Below, piece after piece: positions 11,201 through 22,590 of a stretch of DNA of 64,000 bases. The position numbers and the translations under genes are program-made. Below the pieces are notes generated by a model. It worked only from the letters and a program-made list of their open reading frames with translations. It had not been told where the DNA came from and searched no databases. The first letter of the stretch is position 1. Each line of letters begins with the position of its first letter. Origin of the DNA: Gnetum montanum (Eukaryota; Streptophyta; Gnetopsida; Gnetales; Gnetaceae); NCBI GenBank assembly GCA_015680685.1, contig MNCI01003323.1:37904-101903 (forward strand), given 5' to 3'.

Positions 11201-13182
11201 ATGCCTCTCCTACAAGATCATGATAATGCTACACTTAGTGAGGAAGTTCATTGGAGAACCGACGAACTATATGACAATGAAGATTGGAGTACACAACCTG
11301 AAGTGGGGGTTTCTTATAAACAAGAACAAAAGCAACGTCATCCCAACATACGAAAGCATAACTTACTGGATGATGATGAATCCCTACTGGCCACTACAAG
11401 CTTAACACAAATACAAGAGGTTGTTCAAATCTCCCGTAGGCATCATAAAGAGAGCTATCTACCCAGGCTCGATTAAAAAAACTTCCATATTTTCTCAGGA
11501 GGCTATGACTTAGATCCGCATCAACATTTATAAGCCTTCTATGATGCCTGCACATGGAACAACATTGATAATTGTTGGAAAAAACTCAAGTTCTTTCCTA
11601 TGACACTCGTTGGCCAAGAAAAAGTATGGTATAGATCGTTAAAACTAAATTCAATACAACATTGTTCAACAATGGTAGAACTTTTTAACAAAAGATATCA
11701 AAGCTACACAAGAGTGTGAGCCTTGAGGAAACAAATCCAAGGATGGAAACAAGCACAACATGAACCCTTAGATATGGCCTTAGAAAGATATTATGCACTA
11801 TTAAACATTTGTCCAAGCCATGGGTTCTACGAGGAAAGGATAATGTACCATATCATTGATGGGCTATGTAATGAAACAAGAGAAACCTTAGGAATGTACG
11901 CCCAAGGTCAACTATACGAACTACGAACACATCAAGTCCAAGAGCTTATTAAGTATGTAGAAAAATAAGAAAGAGAAATGGCTAGATGGGAGAGTGTTGA
12001 AAAACATCAACAGGACCAGAATCTTAACTTAACAAAGGTCCATGATCATAAAAAGGAGAAATCAACCAATCTTAAGGTGAAAGAATCATCTTTGCCAATA
12101 CAACAATCACTAGAAGAAGTCAAGGCAAAGATTAATAATATTTTGGAATGGACATATAAAAAGTGTGGGGAATTTATTGATATCATTGGAGATAGAGTTT
12201 TGACAACCCAAGAAGTAGGATAAAACATTAGATAATCGGAAAAGACAGATACAGAAAATAAGAGCTCAACTGCCAATCATATGTATGAATGCAACATATG
12301 CCTGTACGATCACCCCAAGGGCCAATGCCCAATATTGTTACATTTACATGAGCATTGGGGAAACACGTTACATCCAGAGTTCATAAAGAGATACTGTGTT
12401 CAATCATAGTGACAACAACCCAGTCATGGGGGAGACCACTCCTAAATTGGAAACATCCTTCATATCTTCTGAACCCAAACACTTATCTTGTTCAACATCA
12501 TGTTTCCCCAACTAGGTCAACATACTTTATCTCACCGCATTACTATTCTCCCCAATACTATCAACCCATGTCCTCATCACAACCACCACCTTGTGCACCT
12601 TACATTTCTCCACATTTTCAACATTCTCATCCTTTCCCTCCTTATACATTACCACCAACTGTTCCTAAGGTGTCTGCACCATGGCAACAACCCATGAACA
12701 TTACTTGTGCTACTACTACCAAAAGCAATGAGAGACCTCCGCAACATCGAAGGAATCCCTTCTTTAGAAATGACCCTAGGAAAGGACAACATAATTCTGA
12801 GGCCACCGCATCCTCCAACTTAGCACAAGTCCAACCCTGTGGTGCACCCTTATCTTCAAACTCCACACCTCCTGTTACTTCATCAGGGCCATCAATTAAC
12901 ACTCCAACAACAATATGGCCCAAAGAACACAATCATGGAAGGCAATGTTCGAATCCTTACATACCATCTAATGGTCCCAAATATCATAGTGGGTCAACTC
13001 ATTATCCGAGAACTACATCGTATAAATTGCCCCACTATGCTTACTATAATCAAGTGTGTGAACCTCGATGGGGTAAGTGTGGCCAAGTTTCAATACTTCC
13101 AACATGCAAGGATCCTCATTTTCCATTTATTAATCCTTTCCATCCTCAACTGATTAGTTATGGGGGGTATCCCCCATTTTAA
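11201..13182 (+). pseudogene. gag polyprotein with zinc knuckle, lineage A
   Basis: From ATG 11201 one frame continues to about 12340 through five or six stops. It holds a retrotransposon-gag domain: GYDLDPHQHL (about 11490), LVGQEKVWYRSL (about 11607) and KQIQGWKQA through DGLCNETRETLGMY (11727-11910). A CX2CX3HX4C zinc knuckle (CNICLYDHPKGQC, about 12290-12328) binds nucleic acid in this family. A frameshift then leads to an open 275-codon stretch (12355-13182) that is Pro/His/Ser/Tyr-rich, the probable gag C-terminus. Protease, RT and integrase do not follow. Stops are TAA, TAG and TGA at sites compatible with CAA, CAG and CGA. Confidence 0.8.
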
Positions 13183-14576
13183 TAACAAGCAAGATTAATA
13201 ACCACTTTTTATTTTCTTTGATTTTACAACCTTTTTTTTCCAGTTTTTCATTTTGCGATTTCTTATTTTATCTATTTTACCTTTTTTTATTTTTGTCTTT
13301 TTATGTTTTTATAAGTAATCTCATATACAAATAAAACACTCATGTGGATCATTGGTTGAGGTGTGTTCTATGTTGTTGAGTCTCGAGTGATTAATTATGT
13401 GGATAGTGGGTCCATTACACCCAATCATCCACTCTACAAATAAGATGTTCTGTTCGAGGGTACAGTGATATTCTTGACATTTTTTTTAAAAAACTTAAAA
13501 TTAATTTTGTGTTCATTGTACCCAGAATGAAGAAGGATGGACTAAGAGGGAATGATTAGGGTGTGACATCAAGGGAACTTGCGGATTTTCTTTGGTGACG
13601 TCTGTGGGAGTTATCATGCAACGTGGTTGTACTAAGATCCTTGTAGATCTAACAAAAAATGGGAGTAAGAGTAATCAAAAGGGCACTCAAAAAATCCAAT
13701 GCTATTCTAGGGGGTCCCACTAGAAAGACATGCACCTATGCCTGAAGGTTGGCAGCTTCTCTGGTTTCAGTAAAGTGAAAAAGAGAGAGAGAGAGAGAAG
13801 AAAAAGAAAAAGAAAAGAAAAGTGTCACAAAACAAAATTCACTCCTTCCTTGAATAAAACGCCAAGTGATCATATGCCTTGTTGTTATGGTACTTTCATA
13901 GTTGCTCATCATGGGATGAAACAATGTGATGTCACTGATTAGAGGAATGGACTTGGTCCTGATCTTGGAACGACAGGTTAATGACACGTTAATCATGCTT
14001 TACACGTAGGATTCACTGTGTCCTTGGTTAATTACCTCATGTCCCAATCTCTACAATCACTTTCTATCACTGTTCGTGTAATTGTAGCTCGTGTCGTGTG
14101 TAACATAGAGTTCTTACCTCATTTTGGTGATAATTACATGTGTGTGTTTTGTAGAATTAGTGCAGATTACATTGAACTCTTCTAGTGCCCACGAACACTT
14201 TAAGTGTGGTTACACAAGGGCATTATAGGTAAGAACCTGCTTTGGGGAGGATCCACTTGTGTAATATTTTGTAATCTTCACTTATGACATAGCTCACACA
14301 CACCATTTCTTACCCTTAGTATATTTTTAATGATTTTCTTTCTCTACTACCATCCCTTTGAATAATAACGTTCCTATGTACCATTACATAGCCTTTTTCT
14401 CCCACCCGCGGTTTTATTGATAAAATACATACCCTCGTAATTATTCATGCCTTCCAAATCATCTAATTACCCTAGAACCCTTCAACATATGTTACATGTC
14501 CTAATTTCAACTTTTGATTCCTAGAAAAACCTCCAAAAATTGGTACTTTTCCCTCGGGCCTAAACATCGATAGGTT
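13183..14576. other. Internal non-coding region of lineage-A element
   Basis: No supportable ORF. It contains T-rich stretches (13200-13330) and a GA-rich tract (13777-13822, GAGAGAGAGAGAGA then AAAAGAAAAAG). It lies where protease-RT-integrase would be expected, so the element is internally deleted. Confidence 0.55.
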
Positions 14577-15116
14577 GTGATATTGCGTACGCGATATCGC
14601 GGCCGACATCATATCATGTCCCTCCAAACCTATAAATAGGTGACCCCCCTGCAACACTTAAAATCATTTTTCACACTTCATGTGGGGTAGTTTTTTAATT
14701 TTTTCTCTACGACTTGCAATTGTGCGACCCTTGCTTTTCTAACTATATCTCGCTTGCTAGTACTCCGATTTTAATTCCATCTAAACTTGCTTGAAGCCGG
14801 AGTGTTTAGCTTAGTCGTGGGGGAGGGACACTTGTCGAATAGCGCCTAAATTTTTTGGATTTTATCATCACCCAAAGGACATTATTAAGGGTAATTAGTT
14901 GTAAATTAAGAATAAATTGTGCCAAAAAATCATTTTATCCTTTTGGTACACCAAGAAATTAAAATTGGAAGCCACCTAAGTAAAGCAGACTCAATATTAT
15001 AATCTTTCAGGCAATGTCACATGAAGATTAAATAAATTAATTAATTAAGGTAAGCAGTAAGGTATAACTTAACTTCAAAAACAACCTTACTAATGCTTGA
15101 CCCTATGTGATTGCAG
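14577..15116 (+). promoter_or_regulatory. Internal promoter and spliced leader for accessory ORF
   Basis: A palindrome GATATTGCGTACGCGATATC (14579-14598) stands 33 bp upstream of a TATA box TATAAATA (14631-14638), the same arrangement as in lineage-A LTRs. The downstream sequence does not match the LTR body. A candidate splice acceptor TATAATCTTTCAG ends at 15010. A candidate 67-bp intron starts GTAAGCAG (15050) and ends GTGATTGCAG (15116), immediately before ATG 15117. I infer a separate transcript for the ORF that follows; the distance and order of signals support it, but no expression evidence is available. Confidence 0.55.
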
Positions 15117-17900
15117 ATGGCCTCGAAACGTGGACAACAAGAAAGTCCTACTCAAGGTAGAAGCAAACAACCTAGGAGGGGTGGAAGAAAAGATCTTGCT
15201 GGACAACATGCAGAATAGGAGGAACAATCATTCAACATTCATCAAGAGAATCCTCCTACCATACAGTTTGGGCAAGCAGAAGGAGGAGTTGCTGCAGTGC
15301 CTGAACAAGGACAACATCTCACATTGCCCCAAGATTATGTTTAGGCCATCCACAAAAAGTCCACATTTGTTGCAGTGATTGTGGAATTGAACTTTGAATC
15401 ATTTGCAGAGTTCACTCCTGAGGTTGATAGGGATCACCTCAAAAGGTCTCCCTTATGGCCTACCTCTCTGAAAGCGGTGCCTGGTACCTAGGGGAGACGT
15501 ACCAATTTTGGCACAATAGGGAGCAAGGCACCACCATCAATATTTGTGGTGTGACAGTTGATTTCTCCACACAGGCCATTTTAGAAGTGTTAAACCTTTC
15601 GAATATAGGGCCCAAAGTTGCTCAATTATCCACCTGTTTAGACCCCGATGTGTGGTGGGATCGCTTGAAAAGGGCTTATGGTAGAGATAAAACATTTGGT
15701 GAGTTTACAACAGAAGAGAGGATCTACTTCAAAATTGGAACATATCACCTCTTCCCCACAAAGGGCTTAAAAGGAATATCAATGTATGCGGTGAGTTGAT
15801 GTGCAGTGCTAATGAAAAAGGTTAATGCTAACCTACCCCATCTATATTTAATGGAGATCCTAAGGTAGTTCTAGGAACGGAAGATAGGGAAGCTTGCCTT
15901 GCCTTTCCCTTGTCTTATCAGAAAGCTATGCCAATGTGCTGGTATTAGAGGATACACTAACGATGTCCTCCAAAAAGCCCAGACTGCTTCATATGCTGAA
16001 TTGTTAAAGTTGCCAACTCCAAGGAAAATCATTGGCGAGATGATGGGACTAGAAGAAGAAGAAGAATAGATGGCTGGACCAACTGCAACTCAACTTGGAG
16101 GACATAGCCAACCTCCAAGTACAGGTCCCAGCCAACAACAGGAATCAGGGCCCAGCACAAGCCTGGATTAGCCACCGCCACAAGACTATAGACTATTGAT
16201 GAGCCATCTCAGGGCCATCACTGAGACGGTCAGTTTGGGAAGTCATGATGATGCAAACCTCTTCTGCATCATTGATGATGCCATTCAGTCCATAGTTTCT
16301 ATGGATCACACAAGGGGTGAAGTATCTATTCACACAGGAGGAGGGGAAAGTAGTTGGTCACAAAAAATCTCAGAAAATGCAACATCTTTCTAGGTGCAAT
16401 TAGAAACTGATGAAGGGGCCATGGTGGTGGTCATGCAACACTAGGATGCCACAGGAGCTACATAAGTGGTCGTAGACCACATCAAAGAATCATTCAATGT
16501 ACCTATTGTGCCACTAGTAGATCTCACAGGAGCACGAGATGCTCAAACTTTGGCCGAAACCTCAATGTCTCCTATGGAACATGAGGATGCGCTTGATCAA
16601 TTGCTCCAAATAGGAAAAGTAATGACATCCATGTTTGACATCCCTCAGGATGTTACAACAAGTCAGTCAGATCTCATTTCCACAAAGGGGAAGTTGATCT
16701 TAACAGAAGTGAGGGCTGAGCATGCTTAAGCAGAGGTGTAGAAATTACAAGAGTAGCTCATGGCTTTACAAGCAGCACAGCGGGATCCTTTGCAATTTTT
16801 TCTCGTAGACTAGCTAGATAATTTCAGAACTGAGCAACTAACCAAGATAATCATGGAGAATAAATAGGTGGATGAGGAAAAAGAGAAGGTTGTTTGGGAT
16901 GCCTCCGCAGCATAGGCACAAATTCATGCGCATCTTAAGGCACTCAATGCCTTACAGGAGGAAAATAAATAGCTTACTGCTGACAACATTCGATTGACCT
17001 CTGTGGAGAAACAAAAGAATGTTCTCAAAGAGCATTTCCATCAATTGCGAGAATAATTCATCTGGCTCAACCAAGACATAAGTCGTTTAGCCAGGGAAAA
17101 TCAAACCCTCTTAATGGAGGAGGTATGTGCAATTCTTCAAAAGATAGCCATTGAAATAAGCGCGTGGAAAAAAGAGGCTAAACGACATGAGAAATTGAAG
17201 GAGCACTTCTAAGATCTGGTGGGGATGTACAAACAGAGCCTTGAGAAGGAGATCTATATGGCCAAGGCCTATATCAACGCTATTAATGCTCAACACACTG
17301 ACTAGCGGGCCATATTGGACACATATGCCTTTGCCCACCAAGCGGAAGTTAAGAGCCAAGACCTGCAAATTCAAGATCTTACAAAATACATGGAGTTGGA
17401 AAACTTGCAGTATGCCAACCTTGCCATGTTAATAGCAGGGTGCCCGAGGACAGAGCTCAAGCAGCAAGTAGTAACCACCTATGTCAAATACGAAGCAGAA
17501 TTTGCCAAACGCAAGAAGTTATTGGAAAAATTGGAGGTTGCAAATTCTGAACTTGAGGTGGTGAAAGCAAGCTATCAGGGACAGAAAGGTGTCATAGTAG
17601 ATTTGGCTAGATGGCCAGTGGATTTCCAAGAATACAAAGATAAAGACAGAGCCTATAAAGAGGAATGACGGGTATTTGCGGCCTGGTATGTCAAGGCCAA
17701 TCAAATGCTTCCGTAACTACCCTATTCATGGGAAGTGTCGACTCCATCAAACATCGGAACATTAGCATGGATGGTACAAGACCCTCGAAATGAAGAGGAG
17801 AAGCTCTAGGCCATACTCCAATGCCATCAAGTCTCAAAACCTGGAGCATAAGACAAAGGGAAAGCACCAATGGAGGAGCCACTGCCACCTAGAACTACAT
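15117..17900 (+). pseudogene. Sense accessory ORF, lineage A (plant-transposon-protein-like domain plus coiled coil)
   Basis: ATG 15117 follows a splice-acceptor-like sequence and opens a basic, Gln-rich N-terminus (MASKRGQQESPTQGR). After a frameshift at about 15450, one frame runs to about 17900. Its first part (15455-15790) reads INICGVTVDFSTQAI...LNLSN...ERIYFKIGTYHLFPTK, the pattern of the 'putative plant transposon protein' domain (PF20167 from memory). From about 16720 to 17690 it is a long coiled coil of E, K, Q and L residues. About a dozen stops occur, all at codons compatible with CAG, CAA or CGA. The ORF ends just before the PPT, where Athila-type elements carry an env-like ORF. 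It shares domain order with the antisense gene at 26795-30482. Confidence 0.7.
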
Positions 17901-18056
17901 GACTTCCACCCATTTTTGTAGTTGTAGCACATTCTTTGTGTTGTGTCTTTATTTTGTTTTCATTCCACACTACGGCATAATTCCATTTTCCCCATCTAAT
18001 AATCCCATACCTATCCACTGTGTAATCACTATAACTCGAGGATGAGTTTTCATTTA

Positions 18057-18068
18057 GTTGTGGGGGTA
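18057..18068 (+). promoter_or_regulatory. Polypurine tract, lineage A
   Basis: TAGTTGTGGGGGTA immediately precedes the LTR start TGATGAGTCATC at 18069. Confidence 0.7.
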
Positions 18069-18847
18069 TGATGAGTCATCATTTGGGGCAACCACGATAT
18101 CATAGCCTATCTCCTCATCTATAAATAAGAGGTAGATAGAAGAGTTAGAGAGGAGATCATCAGTGTGTTAAGTTTAGAGTTAGTTTCAATTTTAGTTTTC
18201 ATTTCTTTCTCTCCCTTTTCCTCTCCGTGTATGCCCGCAGTGTGGTGATTGTAATTGTACGACATTCTTTATTCGAGTGTGACATACTTGGACACATACA
18301 TGACCAGCAATAAAGATCATGATTACTTCGTCATTGCAGCATTCACTTAGATTAATCATTTAATTAATTGTTATTTACTAGTTTCCTAGTTAATCTCTCT
18401 TACCCTTAAACTCACGTTAAAATGCGAAATGAGTATGACTTGATTATGAGCATTTAAGTGTGACTACTTGGTAATCCAGTAGTGTACCTAGGATCTGCAC
18501 TTAGTAATCCTAGTGGTAGTCATGCACGAAGTCCAAGATGTGTACGGATAATCAAGGAAAGGATGCTCATTGCACTTAGGCTAGTTTAGATTCTCTCACC
18601 CTTCTCTCCTAGCTTAGTTTCCATTGCCTTCAGGAGTAGCATTAGATTAGGAACCCATCATACACCTCACTCTGGACTAAACCATACGTGACAAAGCTAA
18701 TACTAGTCTAGGTGGGAAGACAACGAACTGCGACCTAAGGCTAACTTTTTAGATGCCACAACTAGTCCATTTGTGGAGTTCGACCGGATCACGCGTGTAA
18801 CACTTGTATTCATATGGTTGAGTGTAGGGGTATCTCGCCACTTATCA
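18069..18847 (+). mobile_element. LTR A3, lineage A, complete
   Basis: TGATGAGTCATC...CGCCACTTATCA, 779 bp with short inverted termini. The TATA box is at 18120-18127, preceded by a degenerate palindrome remnant (CACGATATCATAGCC, about 18088). It aligns along its length with LTR A2 (10511-11059) and A1 (8687-9359). No PBS follows: the next bases are mid-gag codons, so PBS and gag N-terminus were deleted on the right side. Confidence 0.88.
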
Positions 18848-20275
18848 GGATTCTAAGGAGCGAGGTAGTGACTATGAGAAAAAGAAAAAGAGGGACATGG
18901 ACAATGCATGTAACAAAGGTAAGGGTAAAATGGCCATAATAAAAGAGGTTGTGGATTCTAATACGGAAAATGACGGTGGATGTAAGATATGCCAATACAA
19001 CCATCCTAAGGGATGTTGCCCAGTAATCTCACATCTACAAGAGTTTGGGGTGTATGCACTCAACCCATGACTTAACAAATGGTAAGCACCCCAACAGTTA
19101 CCTTATCCCCAAGGTAACCCATGGTAGTTCCACCAACCTTTAACGTATTATCCAAGTGGAACTCCGCCACAACCTATTGAGCAACACCAGGAGTAGTAAT
19201 AGCCACAATCATGGGGGATGCCACCACCAAGGCAACAATACCCTTATCGGCAACCAGATCCATATGGCTATTACGTGCAATAGCCAATCTCTCCACGTGA
19301 CTTTGTTGATCATGTGACACCACAACGTCACTACCAAGCTTAGGAGTATTATAGGACTCCTCCTAGGGAAGACAACCCATAGACATACCATCCTCCAAAC
19401 CCATCCACAACTCTCACACTGATAGCTCCATTACCACCTGCTCCAGCAATGCAAGGGGAACTCCCCACTCAACTACAATAATGCAATGCTATGAGGGCTA
19501 TGAATCTTCAACCTACTATTGGTTTTGATAACCATATGAAGAGAAGACCTTTCTTCAGAACCAACAGTCCAACCAAGCCCTCACAACCACAAGTGGTTGA
19601 GCCTCTGAATGCTTCTCCATCAAATAAAGCTTCAGAGCTCCCTTCAAATCAAAAATCAAGCTCAACGCACATGGTTATGTTAACACATAACATTACTGAT
19701 TGGTTTAAGAAGGGCGACCTTCCCAAGAAATTCTCTAACCCCGAAATCCCTCTAATCTATCTCCAAGTCGTTGGGAATGAACCATGTAAAGCTCTTTTGG
19801 ACTCAGGTTTCAAAGTCAACTTAATATCACAAGAGATGTACAAAGATTGAAATCTGCCTCCATTAAGGAAGAGTAACATTTGACTAGAGCTGGCCAACTA
19901 ATCCATCACTGTCCCCTTAGGACTAGTGGAGGACATTATTACCACTGTGTGTGGGTGGTCATATCTAGTTGATTTCCTAGTGATACAAGTAAACAACAAT
20001 ATAGGGGACTTCCCAATAATAATGGGAAAGGCATGGCTAAGTACCATAAATGCATGCCTAGGAATTCGTGATCTTTCCCTAGAAATATCTAAGGAAAACA
20101 CTTTTGAGAGGATTGAGAAGAAGAATATTTCATGCATCACATACTGTGATACAAGGTGTGATTGTGTACAAGAATGTTCAGCATTACCTGCATGCAACCA
20201 GTGTGCACAAGAAATTAACATACAAAAGTGCCTATATGTGGCAACCACACAACAAGAAGACACCCAGTGATTAAT
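18848..20275 (+). pseudogene. gag C-terminus and aspartic protease, lineage A
   Basis: One frame, with stops, runs through the whole block. It opens with a basic stretch, then a CX2CX3HX4C zinc knuckle (CKICQYNHPKGCC, about 18985-19023), then a Pro/Gln/Tyr-rich linker (19080-19480). The retropepsin follows: ALLDSGFKVNLIS (about 19790-19830) carries the catalytic D-S-G, and DFLVIQVNN...DFPIIMGKAWL (about 19970-20040) matches the flap and conserved ILG-RPWL-type strand. A Cys-rich tail ends near 20270. It is interrupted by the LTR at 20315, so RT onward is missing. The family assignment is firm; the gene is broken by at least a dozen stops. Confidence 0.78.
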
Positions 20276-20314
20276 AGTTGATAAAGAGAGAAACTCACCA
20301 ACATGCATGAAACT

Positions 20315-22011
20315 TGAAACACCACTAATTTTGACCTAACACTTTGAAACAAGAACTACTTAAGCCCTTTTGAGCATTTGGGAGGCAAAATTTAACTAAG
20401 ACATGGAACTCATGCTGTCAAGCTAGCTTGCCCTCAGTGTGAACAACTCCAAACGACATCAGAATCAAGTCAAAGGTGGCTTAGTTTGAGGGTGCAAGGA
20501 ATTTTCAAGGGTCACTGTTGTGCCTAGTTCAAAGTTTCAGTGTTTAGGGATTCAAATTTCAGGTCAAAAAGTGAAAAATTTCTCACTCATGCTGTGGTCA
20601 CGCTAAGGTCATGTTGGCAACGTGAGTACAGCGTGACCAACTCTGACAGCCCCAAAACTGAGTTAGAATGATCCAATTTCCAAGGTGTAAGTCATCCTCA
20701 GGGCTCATTGTTGATAACTTCAAATTTCAGCCTCCAGAATGCCAAATTTCAGGTCCAAAGTTGCAAGTTCTTATAGCTCACATTGTGGTCACGCTACACT
20801 CACACTGGCAGTGTGAGTCCAGTGTGAGCTGCCAAAAGTGGCTTAAAACAAGTCACTTTCAATTTCAGATCACTCTTAAGGTCAACCACATAGTCAGACA
20901 ATAGTTGCACTCAAGAAACAGGCTTCAAAAATCAAAATTTGGTGGTAAATACGTCATTTTGACTCACTCACACTGAGGTCACGCTAACAGCGTGAGTGTA
21001 GCGTGAATGTAGCGTGAGTGCAGCGTGAGCACACTAAGGACACACCAAGACAAAATCAACTCATGCTGGAAGTTCTAGTCAGGCAAAGAAGCCTCAAACA
21101 ACCATAATGCCACTCAGATCGACATCATGCAGCAGTCAATTTAGAGACCCAGAAGTTTCAAGTGAGCCAAAGTCAATTTCTCTTGTTATCATTATCATTT
21201 CATTGTAAATTTTCATCATTTGTGAGCTTGTCAGGCTCTTACGCTCTGAATTATATGTGCTTCCATGAGTGTAAGCTAGCTTGACTAAGTTAACACATGC
21301 TGTAAGATACAATGCACTTGGTTGAGAGCGTAGCTTGCCCATGCATGTCCAACTCACATACAATTGTCCATCGAACACGTGTCACATGATCCGTTTTCCT
21401 CTCATCTCTTAGCCATTGATTCTATCCATGAATTCCACACCCAAACCTAGCCAAACCCTATAAATACCCTATCAATTCACATAAATGGGGTTGGAAATTT
21501 TGAAGGTTGATAGCTTAGGAAACTCAGACTAGCAATGCTTGGGCGCTCGGGCACACTTGACTCCTAGCATCCAAGCACTTTTGAAACACATCACATCACC
21601 CCGGGGCTTAGCGCTTGACCTGCCATCCACATGTGCAGCTACGCTTTGACCGGTGCACATCCTTTCTAAGAAATACAATACAGTTCATTTTGCCAGCCAT
21701 TATTTTGTTTACTTTGTTTTACATTCACTTTACGTTTTGTTCGCAATACTGTTCTGTATGCGCTCTATTTGCAATTCATACATTTCTATTCACGTTTTGT
21801 ACATCATTAGTTATGATACCCCTAGCGCAAGCCATAGTTTATGCTCGGGGAAGTCCTTGGTTGATTTGCGTGCAGACCATGCAAGGCACTCTACCTTCGT
21901 TTACTTTTCTAGCTTGCCCTCGGGTGAAGGTAGGATTAGCTGTGTCTGCCCAATGATCTTTCGGCATTTGTTTTCCCTTCTAGCCTTGCACTAACAATTT
22001 AGATCAATACA
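20315..22011 (+). mobile_element. LTR B1 (5' LTR), B/E lineage
   Basis: TGAAACACCACTAATTTTG...CAATACA, 1697 bp, followed by a PBS after the spacer GTAAAT. The TATA box is at 21459-21466. It aligns end to end with LTR B2 (38535-40214); by eye, roughly nine of ten bases match over the first 200 bp, most differences being transitions. It sits inside lineage-A protease sequence, so it inserted there later. No target duplication is testable because the right end of the unit is rearranged. Confidence 0.92.
20580..21035 (+). repeat. Palindromic U3 cluster (CACGCT/AGCGTG)
   Basis: Repeated inverted motifs: CACGCT...AGCGTGA near 20597-20637, TCACACTGGCAGTGTGA near 20803-20819 and TCACGCTAACAGCGTGAGTG near 20979-20998. 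Directly repeated TAGCGTGAGTG copies run to 21030. All lie upstream of the TATA box at 21459. Confidence 0.82.
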
Positions 22012-22017
22012 GTAAAT

Positions 22018-22036
22018 TGGTGCTAGAAGGAGGGCC
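22018..22036 (+). promoter_or_regulatory. Primer binding site, B/E lineage
   Basis: TGGTGCTAGAAGGAGGGCC follows LTR B1 after GTAAAT. The identical site follows LTR B2 at 40221. I did not assign the tRNA. Confidence 0.82.
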
Positions 22037-22590
22037 TCCTGCAAAAAATTCTTATGTTAATTGAAACTACAAACCTACGAAACTCTTACAGCGAGGATTT
22101 TAAGCTTTGCAACTCCACCATTAGAAACTAAAATAGTGTACACACGCTATTTTGTTGATAGTCTGCCAAGTAACGTTCCACCACAACCGTCAACTATTCA
22201 CATTGAGCTTCTCACATCACTTGTCTAGCATGTCAAGCTAGCTTACGCAAGTTCAGCTTGACTTACTCACTCTATTCCCTGATACCTCATGCCTGTCAAC
22301 TCACGCTGTCTATCAGCTCATGCTGTTAGCTCACATTGTCATCTCATGCTATCATTCGCTCACACTCTCAACTTATTGATGCTATCATTCATGTTCAACT
22401 CATCTAGCCTAGTTTACTCACGCTCACTATGGAATCCTTCTGAATTAACCTAGTGACACTGTTAATCTCTGACTTTGGGGTTGAAACCTCGAACCCTGTG
22501 ATTGCTACAGAACCCATAAATATTATTGAACATATAAATCCCCAAGGTCCTATCTACTAGTCACTTATGATACAGGGCAAAGATCCTACC
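22037..22590 (+). other. 5' leader of element B
   Basis: Non-coding leader between PBS and gag, rich in CTCATGCT/CTCACGCT repeats (22255-22440). It is repeated at 40240-40740. Confidence 0.7.

Noticed and set aside
12642-12932. Minus-strand 96-codon ORF
   Set aside because: Shadow of the Pro-rich gag C-terminus on the plus strand.
21615-21994. Two overlapping 113-codon ORFs
   Set aside because: Both lie in the R/U5 part of LTR B1; no domain, and the copy at 39840-40205 does not keep them intact.
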